From: Fodinisporobacter ferrooxydans
GTDB lineage: Bacteria > Bacillota > Bacilli > Tumebacillales > MYW30-H2
Assembly (NCBI RefSeq): GCF_022818495.1
Contig: NZ_CP089291.1
Coordinates: 3,241,501-3,305,500, forward strand
Reading direction: 5' to 3'
Length of the DNA stretch: 64,000 nt
The notes beneath the pieces are model-generated. The model had not been told where the DNA came from. It was given only the letters and a program-made list of their open reading frames with translations, and searched no databases. Numbering within the stretch: the first letter of the stretch is position 1; each line of letters starts with the position of its first letter. A program made the translations under genes and the position numbers. Positions 26,875 to 34,488 of the stretch are shown piece after piece.

Positions 26875-27645
26875 GTGAATTCGTTATTTGATTTGTCCGG
26901 AAAAACATCCGTAGCAATCGGCGGAAATAGTGTGTTGGGATCAGCCATGGCGAAAGGATTGGCTGAACATGGGGCCAAGGTGGCTATTGTTGGCCGCAAT
27001 TTGGACAAAGCTCAAGAAGTTGTCAAGGATATTGAACATACCGGAGGAGTAGCGAAGGCTTTTCAAGCTGATGTCAGCTCGCGTGATTCACTCGTAAACG
27101 TTGCAAAAGAAATTGAACAATGGTCTGGCGGCTGGGATATTCTTTTGAATGCACCGGGGAAAAATAGTTCAACACCTTTTTTTGAATTGGGAATGGACGA
27201 ATGGGATGACATTATGGACGTGAATTTAAAAGGAATTGTGTTAACATGCCAGATTTTTGCGAAGAAAATGATCGAGCAAAATAGGAAAGGCAGTATTATT
27301 AATATTTCGTCCGTTTCTTCCACGACGCCTTTGTCAAAAGTATTTACGTATTCTGTATCGAAAGCAGGTCTCAATAGTGTAACGCAGTTTTTGGCACGGG
27401 AATTTGCTGCATATGGCATTCGTGTAAATGCTATTATACCTGGGTTTTTCCCTGCTGAACAAAATCGGAAAATTTTAAGTAAAGACAGAATCGAGTCAAT
27501 TATGAAGCATACACCGATGAATCGTTTCGGTGAACCGGAAGAGTTGCAAGGCACAGCAATTTGGCTTGCTTCAGAACAAGCATCAAGTTTTGTTACAGGT
27601 ACATTGATTCGAGTTGACGGCGGTTTTGGGAGCATGACCATTTAA
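26875..27645 (+). CDS. uxuB: SDR oxidoreductase, D-mannonate/fructuronate type (UxuB-like)
   Basis: 256 residues, classical short-chain dehydrogenase. The glycine-rich site GGNSVLGSAMAKGLAEHGAK, the DVSSRDS loop, the NAPG strand and the catalytic S...YSVSK (INISSVSS, then YSVSKAGLNSV) are present. The C-terminus GTLIRVDGGFGSM is standard. GTG 26875 is the start, with AAGGGAG upstream; the longer open frame overlaps the previous gene and has no site. B. subtilis UxuB (YjmF) is also an SDR, reducing D-fructuronate to D-mannonate, and the position after uxaC supports that here. Cofactor preference is not clear from sequence. Confidence 0.8.
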   Translation: MNSLFDLSGKTSVAIGGNSVLGSAMAKGLAEHGAKVAIVGRNLDKAQEVVKDIEHTGGVAKAFQADVSSRDSLVNVAKEIEQWSGGWDILLNAPGKNSSTPFFELGMDEWDDIMDVNLKGIVLTCQIFAKKMIEQNRKGSIINISSVSSTTPLSKVFTYSVSKAGLNSVTQFLAREFAAYGIRVNAIIPGFFPAEQNRKILSKDRIESIMKHTPMNRFGEPEELQGTAIWLASEQASSFVTGTLIRVDGGFGSMTI

Positions 27646-27760
27646 ATGAGGACATGACTTATATGCCTGAATTTTTCTTGTACTTGAATTTAGAATAACT
27701 AAAGATCAGGTCTTTTCTGAATAGATAGAATGAAGCTTTTATTAAAGAGGGCGATGTGGC

Positions 27761-29233
27761 ATGACAAGAGAGTTTGTACTGGGTCTTGATATTGGGACAA
27801 CTAGTGTTAAAGCATGTATTTTTAATTTGAATGGTACATTGATTGCCGAAGCAGAAAAAATGATCACATCCTATTACCCACAACCTGGGTGGGTGGAGCA
27901 AAGTCCGGATGAAATCGAACACTCAGCCGTTTTGGCCGTAGAGGAAGCGATTTTGAAAGCAGACATTGGGAAAGAGGAGTTGATCTCTCTCGGATTTTCT
28001 GCTGCTATGCATTCACTTATTTGCATCGATGAGAATGGCAAGCCACTCTCTCCTGCGCTAATTTGGGCGGATGGAAGAGGGTCTGCTCAAGCAGAAAAAG
28101 TATCGGAAACAATTGGTGATAGGGTGTATGCCAAAACAGGGACGCCCATTCACCCAATGACACCATTCATAAAATTATTATGGATGAAGGAAACACAATA
28201 TGAACCGTATCGAAAAGCAAAATACTTTATGTCAATTAAGGAGTATATTCTCTTGCGTTGGTTCGGCCAAAGAGTGATTGACTATTCCATGGCATCTGCA
28301 ACCGGGCTGTTTAACCCTGGCACACTTCGCTGGGAAGAGGAATTGTTGGCGCTTGCGGGTATACGCAGTGAGCAACTTTCTGAAATTGTTCCGCCAACGA
28401 GACAATTAACTGGAATTGAGCAAAGTGTAGCTAAAGCTATCGGTATTTCCCATGAAATGCCGTTTGTAGTGGGAGCTGCCGACGGCCAATTGGCCAACTT
28501 GGGGATTGGAGCGATTCTTCCGGGAGAAGTTGCTGTTTCTGTTGGCACAAGTGGAGCAATCCGGCAATTAACAAAAGGAGTTAAAATAAATGAAACTCAT
28601 GAAACATTTTGTTACTCCTTTACTGAGGATTCTTCCATAATTGGGGGTCCCACGAATAATGGCGGTATCGCTTTACAATGGTTAAAAGAGCTTTTAAATT
28701 ACCAAGGAAGTTATGATCAATTTCTGGCAGAAGCGGAATCGGTTGCACCAGGTGCTGAAGGGATAATCTTTCTGCCTTATATAAATGGGGAAAGAGCACC
28801 GCTATGGAATCAGCGGGCCAAAGGGAACTTTTATGGTGTTACTATTTCGCATAAAAAAGAACATTTTATTCGTGCAGTCCTCGAAGGAATCACGTTTAAT
28901 CTTTATCAAATAGGAAAAGGATTAGAGCGATTGGCTGGGGAGCCTAGGAAAATTTTCGTGAACGGTGGTTTGGCCAGATCTTCACTGTGGCTGCAGATGA
29001 TGGCTGATGTATTTGAAACGGAAATTTACGTACCGGAAAGCTACCACAGTGCTGCATGGGGAGCGGCATGGGTTGCATTAGTTGCGATTGGCAAGGTTCA
29101 TTCTTTTGAAGAAATTAAAAGAAATATACCAATGGGAACGCCAATTGTACCAAATAAGGAAACCTGCGAAATTTATAAAAAAGTTTATGAAAACTATGAA
29201 AAGTTAACAAAAGATATCGCCAAGAACTTTTAA
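27761..29233 (+). CDS. gntK: gluconokinase, FGGY family
   Basis: 490 residues. The sugar-kinase phosphate loop GLDIGTTSVKACIFNLNG, SAAMHSLICID, TGTPIHPMTPF, IKEYILLRWF, DYSMASATGLFNPGTLRWEE, VGTSGAIRQL, GGPTNNGGIALQWLKE and NGERAPLWNQRAKGNFYG follow the B. subtilis gluconokinase closely, block by block, more than xylulokinase or glycerol kinase. It phosphorylates D-gluconate to 6-phosphogluconate, the substrate of Gnd, encoded upstream. Start ATG 27761 with GAGGGCG-type site. A gap of 115 bases separates it from the SDR gene, without an obvious terminator. Confidence 0.9.
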   Translation: MTREFVLGLDIGTTSVKACIFNLNGTLIAEAEKMITSYYPQPGWVEQSPDEIEHSAVLAVEEAILKADIGKEELISLGFSAAMHSLICIDENGKPLSPALIWADGRGSAQAEKVSETIGDRVYAKTGTPIHPMTPFIKLLWMKETQYEPYRKAKYFMSIKEYILLRWFGQRVIDYSMASATGLFNPGTLRWEEELLALAGIRSEQLSEIVPPTRQLTGIEQSVAKAIGISHEMPFVVGAADGQLANLGIGAILPGEVAVSVGTSGAIRQLTKGVKINETHETFCYSFTEDSSIIGGPTNNGGIALQWLKELLNYQGSYDQFLAEAESVAPGAEGIIFLPYINGERAPLWNQRAKGNFYGVTISHKKEHFIRAVLEGITFNLYQIGKGLERLAGEPRKIFVNGGLARSSLWLQMMADVFETEIYVPESYHSAAWGAAWVALVAIGKVHSFEEIKRNIPMGTPIVPNKETCEIYKKVYENYEKLTKDIAKNF

Positions 29234-29371
29234 TTCTCTCATAGTAATATAGAATAATACCTGAATCCGTGATTGGGATAGCCATATTAATAGATTTGAA
29301 ACGCATCATGGCGAATACTAAAGAAATAGAGAGTTATTCTTATATTTTGATTTTCACCTGTGAGGCGCGCC

Positions 29372-29545
29372 ATGACCGTTCGGTTTACTTTTGAACAATC
29401 AGATGAATTTCTAACCTCCCATTCGGGGCTTGCTTCCATCGGAGCCCTTCTTTCTCAAACGAATCTTTCTCAAAAAATTTCTCAGTCCAACGCTTCGGCA
29501 ACGTTTGGATCAGGCAGCCGCTACCAACGTGCGAACTCTACCTGA
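29372..29545 (+). pseudogene. remnant of a transposase N-terminus (IS1380-like)
   Basis: MTVRFTFEQSDEFLTSHSGL followed by ASIGALLSQTNLSQ resembles the start of IS1380-type transposases, but the frame soon becomes low-similarity and stops after 57 codons. No further transposase sequence or clear terminal repeats were found. Family assignment is from memory of the N-terminal pattern and is tentative. From 29546 to 29695 I see nothing coding. Confidence 0.4.
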
Positions 29546-29695
29546 AAAATGGACATCGATCCTCGGGAGGAGTCGATCCAGTTACAGTACCAGAAAATCG
29601 TTTATTAAACATATTCCATTAAGACAAGTATAGTTGCAACGATTATTGTTAGAAAAGTGGTACAGTTAAAAGTGTTCCTATCATAAAATCATTAT

Positions 29696-29962
29696 ATGAA
29701 AACGATACAGGAGGAATTTATGGGGGGAGGAACTCAACGGGGAGCTTATATCGGTCATTCCGTTGGCTTAGAAATTGATGAATGGCCCGTATTGGGACCG
29801 AAAGAGGAGGAAATGCTGCCCGAAAACGCAGTTATCACCGTTGAACCGAAATTTATGATTCCAAACGTAGGTGCTGTCATGGTTGAAGATAGCATTTTGA
29901 TTAAAGAAAACGGTTATGAATTACTTGGCTCCGTTGGGCATGAATTATTTGAAATTGGATAG
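29696..29962 (+). pseudogene. C-terminal fragment of an M24 (Xaa-Pro aminopeptidase-like) peptidase
   Basis: 88 codons matching the end of M24 metallopeptidases: the metal-binding histidine segment IGHSVGLEIDEWPVLGP, then the metal glutamates in AVITVEPKFMIPNVGAVMVE followed by DSILIKENGYELLG. A full M24 enzyme has about 360 residues, so the first three quarters are gone. The preceding DNA contains transposase remnants, which suggests loss after insertion. No function is expected. Confidence 0.75.
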
Positions 29963-30095
29963 GTTTGCAGACAAGGCCAGAAGATAGGGGGTTGTCCCAT
30001 AAGCAGAGTCTGCTGAACGATCCTAAGTTACGCCCATTTAACCCAAAATAAGTGTAGCCGCCGCTCCAGGTTCATAAGGGGAATTTGCAAGACAC

Positions 30096-30140
30096 GCATC
30101 GTTTCTGCCGCTGTTGAATCCAGAAACGATGCCTTTTTAT
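30096..30140 (+). terminator. rho-independent terminator
   Basis: GCATCGTTTCTG (30096-30107) and CAGAAACGATGC (30121-30132) are perfect 12-base complements, followed by CTTTTTATT. The stretch 29963-30095 includes GGTTGTCCCATAAG at 29992, similar to ends of some IS elements, but no partner end was found. Confidence 0.8.
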
Positions 30141-30213
30141 TACACGTTTTCATTTCACTATGAATATGCCAAAGCAAAAATTTTTCGGATCAATCCAATT
30201 TTCCGTAGAACCG

Positions 30214-31296
30214 TCAAAAAACAAATTGCGCAAGAAGTCCTGCCACGATTCCTGACATGCATACAGACAAAGCCAGAAATCCAAGAACCCGCCAGGAAAA
30301 TACACGACGAACCATTAGCATCGAAGGCAGGCTGATCACTGGCAGTGTAATCAGCAATGCGGCAGCCGGTCCCATTCCCAGGCCAAACTGCTGCAATGTC
30401 TGGATGATGGGAATTTCTCCAGCTGTCGGGATTACAAATAATGTGCCTGCAATCGCAAATCCGATGATGGCCAAAATGCTATGTGCGGCAACTGGTGATA
30501 GTTCAGGAAACAACCATGCCCGAGTCATCCCTAATATGAGTACAGAAATAAAATAAACAGGCAATACTTGAATGAGCATGATCATTAGTGATCGAAGCCA
30601 GCGAATCCCCCAGAAACCTGCTGTGTCCTGCGGTTCATGGCGAGACAAGATATCCGTCAATTGCTCTGGATCCCGAGCGGGTTGTTCCGTATCGAATCGA
30701 TTTGCCAAATATGCAACCCCAAACACAAGTATGATGCCAAATATCAACCGAATGATTGTAAACTTCCATGAAAGGACAAATGTCATAAAAACCAGAACAG
30801 CCGGATTCAGAGCTGTATTTCCCAGCCAGAATGCAACAGCGGCACCGACAGAACTTGTTTGTTTGCGAAGCCCCACTACCAGTGGTGCAGAACAACACGT
30901 TCACATCATTCCCGGCAATGCGGCCAATCCGGCAATCGCTGTCCCCGAAAATGTCCGATTACCCAAAAGACGGATAATCCAATCTTTTGGAACAATGATC
31001 TGGATGAGCGAACCAAGCACAACTCCAACAACCAGTGCTTGCCAGATTGCCTGATAATAGGAAACGCTGTATTGCCAAGCGGCATTCCACGACGGAGTGG
31101 GTGCAGCATTTGTTTTTCCGGATATAATGGATGCTCCGATGGAATGTTTTTGTATGGCGATAAATGCTTTATGGTAATACGGGTTCCATTTGACCAGGTA
31201 TAATCCGATGACGGCTACCATCAAAAAAACCAATGCCCCAAGCCAACGATACAGCGAACTGTTCGTTTTTGCCCTCATCTTTGCAGATGTATGCAA
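30214..31296 (-). CDS. DUF318-type permease with in-frame UGA at a CxC cysteine position (candidate selenoprotein)
   Basis: One continuous minus-strand frame of 361 codons, about eight membrane segments, of the DUF318/YraQ-ArsP permease family that exports metals or metalloids. Start TTG 31296 has AAGGAGGG six bases upstream. Codon 132 is TGA (30903-30901). It falls in GLAALPGMM-TGA-TCCSAPLVVGL, exactly where this permease subgroup has the first cysteine of its CxC-type motif. Both sides are well conserved with no other lesion. Immediately after the TGA a hairpin CCACT/AGTGG with loop GGT at bases 24-26 (U of UGA counted as 1) resembles a bacterial SECIS. Selenocysteine is therefore plausible; a single nonsense mutation is the alternative. 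The C-terminal half alone would lack its start. Confidence 0.7.
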
Positions 31297-31543
31297 TCGT
31301 ATCCCTCCTTCCTCGGATTTATTATACTATGATTCCATATTGCCTATAACAATTTTTTATGTATTTGATAGTTTTTTTTCATGGAATTTATTTTCGAGTT
31401 CTGATTCAATCTTTCATGATAAGAAAAACAGAAAGTTTGGGCTGACTAGTACCGCCTGCACTTTGTTTGAGGCGGGAGTAACTTAGATCATTGTCGATGA
31501 TGATATTGAAGGAAAATGTCGATTTGTGTAGAATAATAAACTA

Positions 31544-31584
31544 TTAGTAGTAAGTAGAAAGACTTTTAGTAGTAAATAGAAAGA
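31544..31584 (+). repeat. 22-base-period direct repeat upstream of the NlpC/P60 gene
   Basis: TTAGTAGTAAGTAGAAAGA (31544-31562) recurs as TTAGTAGTAAATAGAAAGA (31566-31584), one mismatch, two helical turns apart. It stands 24 bases before the hydrolase ATG and could bind a regulator dimer. The rest of 31297-31607 holds no gene. Confidence 0.5.
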
Positions 31585-31607
31585 TGTAATCGATTAAGGA
31601 GAACGGG

Positions 31608-32741
31608 ATGAAGTTACGTCGATTTATAAGCAGCAGTTTCATAATAGGTTGTACATTGTTTTCAACATCTGTGCATGCCGATACGATTGACCAATTGCAA
31701 AATTCACTAAATAATGCCAATCAACAGGTACAGGATGGCGAACAAAAGCAGAGCCAATTGCAATCACAAATCAACGATGTTCAGCAATCGATCCATCAAG
31801 TCAATCAACAAATGAGTATAAATAATCAGAAACTTGACAGTTTGACCAGCCGCATGAACAAGGTCAATCAAGAAATGAAAGACAATGTAAGTAAACTTCA
31901 TGAATTGCAAACCATCTTCGATCAGCAGTTGAAAGTGATGTACGAAAACGGGACGGTGGATTATTTGTCCGTTTTGCTCAATTCCACGAGCTTTAGCGAT
32001 TTTCTTTCACGTTTTGATGCACTTCGGTTAATCGCCAATCATAACCAAGACGTAATGAACCAGATCAAATCTTTAAAACTCACTCTTGCAGACCAAAAGA
32101 AACAAGTCGCAAATGATATGCAAACAATCAAGCAAAAGCAACAAGAGTTAGCTGTGTTGCAACAAACCAACGAAACATTGCAGAAACAAAAACAAACGCA
32201 GTTGGTATCTGTGCAAAGCACAATTGATTCCGCTAAAAAGAATGCAAATTATTTACAAGAACAAATTGCGTTTGCGAAACGGGAAGCAAAAATGAGCATA
32301 CAGCAACCGATCACGGAAACATATCCTGCCGGTGGTTCGGCTCTTGCGTCTAGAGGAAACAGCCTGCTTTCCGGTGTATCTGCAAATCAAATCGTTTCCA
32401 TTGCGGGACAGTATACGGGAGTTCCGTATGCATGGGGTGGAACCACTCCGAGCGGTTTTGATTGTTCAGGTTATACTCAATACGTTTTCAGTCAAGCGGG
32501 TGTTTCTTTAAATCGAACATCCCAAGGGCAATTTTCTCAAGGAATGAGCGTGTCGCGAAGCGAATTGAAACCTGGTGATTTGGTTTTCTTTTCTACATAC
32601 GGTCCCGGAGCGACACATGTCGGGATTTATATAGGGGCAGGATTGTTTATTGACGCGGAGGATAGCGGTGTGCGCGTCAGCAGTTTATCGAATACATATT
32701 GGGGACCGAGATATATTGGAGCGAGAAGAATCGTTCAATAA
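31608..32741 (+). CDS. secreted NlpC/P60 peptidoglycan endopeptidase with coiled coil (CwlO-like)
   Basis: 377 residues. A signal peptide ends near VHADTIDQL. Residues about 25-210 form a long heptad-rich coiled coil (QDGEQKQSQLQSQINDVQQS and onwards). A short linker leads to a C-terminal NlpC/P60 domain with catalytic cysteine in GGTTPSGFDCSGYTQYVF and histidine in GATHVGIYIGAG. CwlO-type enzymes cut the D-Glu to diamino-acid bond in wall peptides during growth and are often activated by FtsEX through the coiled coil. Start ATG 31608 follows AAGGAGAACGGG. It stands alone with its own terminator. Confidence 0.9.
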   Translation: MKLRRFISSSFIIGCTLFSTSVHADTIDQLQNSLNNANQQVQDGEQKQSQLQSQINDVQQSIHQVNQQMSINNQKLDSLTSRMNKVNQEMKDNVSKLHELQTIFDQQLKVMYENGTVDYLSVLLNSTSFSDFLSRFDALRLIANHNQDVMNQIKSLKLTLADQKKQVANDMQTIKQKQQELAVLQQTNETLQKQKQTQLVSVQSTIDSAKKNANYLQEQIAFAKREAKMSIQQPITETYPAGGSALASRGNSLLSGVSANQIVSIAGQYTGVPYAWGGTTPSGFDCSGYTQYVFSQAGVSLNRTSQGQFSQGMSVSRSELKPGDLVFFSTYGPGATHVGIYIGAGLFIDAEDSGVRVSSLSNTYWGPRYIGARRIVQ

Positions 32742-32758
32742 ATAAATATATGAGACAG

Positions 32759-32787
32759 AAAGGCGTTTCCGGTTGGAACCGCCTTTT
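32759..32787 (+). terminator. terminator of the NlpC/P60 gene
   Basis: AAAGGCG...TTCC pairs with GGAA...CGCCTTT around GGTT, ending in TTTT. Between it and the riboswitch (32788-33071) I see no gene. Confidence 0.65.
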
Positions 32788-33071
32788 CTACTGATGACGT
32801 GGCATTGCAGTTTATTACCCATGTCCAATAAAATGACCCAGCGATTCCGCCGATTGGCTACCTATACTTTCCTAAATTTGTTACAATACGTAAAGCCGAA
32901 CTTGGTGCTTCAGCACCTTGGGAGACTTATCCCTGATATGACAATGTTTTCGATGAAAAATAAAGATATAGACTCATCTGTTTTCAAATGTTCGTGTAAA
33001 ATTTTTTGCTTTTAACACTGTCTTAATGTATCTTTGGTATAATGTTCCTGAATTGAATAGTTTTATTTACT

Positions 33072-33168
33072 ATTTACGAAAATGGCAAACTTATCCGAAA
33101 GGTAAGGACGCAAAGCCGCGGGTCTAAGGTTGATAAACTATGATCGCCGGGTTACCGAAAATACGTAA
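33072..33168 (+). promoter_or_regulatory. cyclic di-GMP-I (GEMM) riboswitch
   Basis: The conserved core is clear: GGCAAAC near 33085, GAAAGG, the tetraloop-receptor segment GGACGCAAAGCCGCGGGTCT (33105-33124) and GATCGCCGGGTTACC (33142-33156). P1 can form between TTACG (33074-33078) and CGTAA (33164-33168). The 5' strand TTTACGAAAA (33073-33082) is also a perfect complement of TTTTCGTAAA (33196-33205) in the middle of the terminator that follows. Binding of c-di-GMP would hold P1 and allow termination, so an OFF switch is predicted for the acyl-CoA dehydrogenase operon. Confidence 0.88.
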
Positions 33169-33190
33169 TTATTTTTGGTATGGACTGCAG

Positions 33191-33218
33191 CTTCCTTTTC
33201 GTAAAAGGAAGTTTTTTT
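33191..33218 (+). terminator. riboswitch-controlled terminator
   Basis: CTTCCTTTT (33191-33199) pairs with AAAAGGAAG (33203-33211), followed by TTTTTTT. Its inner part can instead pair with the 5' strand of the riboswitch P1 stem. Confidence 0.88.
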
Positions 33219-33250
33219 ATTTTTGAAATTTAATGTTGAGGGTGATGAAA

Positions 33251-34450
33251 ATGGCATTTCAAAAAACTGGTCAACAATCGATGTGGATTCAAACGGTACG
33301 TACATTTATGGAGGATCATCATGTTGAGAGTGAGTTAAAAAACGAAACTGAGCAATTGCCTTGGAACATTCGGCAAGCGTCAGGCAAAGCGGGGTTAATC
33401 GGTCTTGACATTGCTTTAGAAGATGGCGGAGCGGGATTAAGTGCCTTGACTATGGGGCATTTGTATGAAGAATGTGGAAGATATGGATTGAATACACGGG
33501 AAGTGATTGGCGCAGGACATGGAAATATGATTGCGAAATTCGGCAATGCCGATCAAAAGAAACGCTATTTACCGAGACTTATGAGCGGGGACCTGCTGGT
33601 TGGCGTGGGATTAACCGAACCTGGTACCGGATCGGATCTTGCAAAAACACAAACCTTTGCCAGAAAAGAAGGTTCAAACTACATACTAAACGGGGAGAAA
33701 GAATTTGTCAGTCGGGTCAATGAGGCAGGGGTCTTTATTGTATTCGCTCAAACCAATACAGAAGCAGGTGCACGAGGATTAACAGCTTTTATCGTCGATA
33801 TGGATAGGCCAGGGGTTGAGAAATACAATTTGGAACCGATGGGATTAAAAGGTTGGTCGTATGGAGGATTCAGACTTCATGATGTTGTTGTGCCTGCGAG
33901 TAACAGATTAGGCGAAGAAGGAGAAGGATTTAAGATTTTCAATACACATTTTGGATACTGGCGTGTACTCATGGGAATCATTTGTGTCGGCAGTGCACAA
34001 CGAGCGATCGAACAAGCGATCGATTACTCCAAAGAGAGACAGGCATTTGGCGGACCAATTGGACGATTCCAGTCTGTGATGCACAAAATTTCCGAAAGTG
34101 CAACCAAACTCGAAGCAGCACGTCTTCTTTCCTTTAAGGCATTGGATTATTTGGATAAAGGGCATTCAAACGTGATGGAAGCGTCGATGGCAAAATGGTA
34201 TAGCACAACTGTAGCATATGAAGCAATTGATCATGCTCTCCAAATCCATGGAGCACGCGGATATGTGATCGATTATGGCTTGGAACAACGCCTGCGCGAT
34301 GTACGGGGGTTACAAATTGCCGATGGCAGCACAGACACGTTGAAATCCCTTATTGGTCGGGACTTGATGGGTAAAGAGATTTATGATGCGATGCTTGGCA
34401 GAACCGCAAAACCGAAACCAGCGGAAAAGGAACTGGAGTTCGCAGGCTAA
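33251..34450 (+). CDS. acyl-CoA dehydrogenase family protein
   Basis: 399 residues with all three acyl-CoA dehydrogenase domains: helical N-terminus, beta domain (GVGLTEPGTGSDLAKTQTFA, LNGEKEFVS) and C-terminal helical bundle (ERQAFGGPIGRFQSVMHKIS, HALQIHGARGYVIDYGLEQR, LRDVRGLQIADGSTDTLK). The position of the usual catalytic glutamate of the medium-chain class (the E of YEGT) is D358 here. Start ATG 33251 has GAGGGTGA five bases upstream. It is the first gene after the c-di-GMP riboswitch and is followed by a citrate-synthase-like gene and an MFS transporter. A short-chain or branched acyl-CoA substrate is plausible, but the acid change leaves the chemistry open. Confidence 0.85.
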   Translation: MAFQKTGQQSMWIQTVRTFMEDHHVESELKNETEQLPWNIRQASGKAGLIGLDIALEDGGAGLSALTMGHLYEECGRYGLNTREVIGAGHGNMIAKFGNADQKKRYLPRLMSGDLLVGVGLTEPGTGSDLAKTQTFARKEGSNYILNGEKEFVSRVNEAGVFIVFAQTNTEAGARGLTAFIVDMDRPGVEKYNLEPMGLKGWSYGGFRLHDVVVPASNRLGEEGEGFKIFNTHFGYWRVLMGIICVGSAQRAIEQAIDYSKERQAFGGPIGRFQSVMHKISESATKLEAARLLSFKALDYLDKGHSNVMEASMAKWYSTTVAYEAIDHALQIHGARGYVIDYGLEQRLRDVRGLQIADGSTDTLKSLIGRDLMGKEIYDAMLGRTAKPKPAEKELEFAG

Positions 34451-34488
34451 GAATCTAGCAATTTTAAATAATAGGGAGTGTCTTTTCT

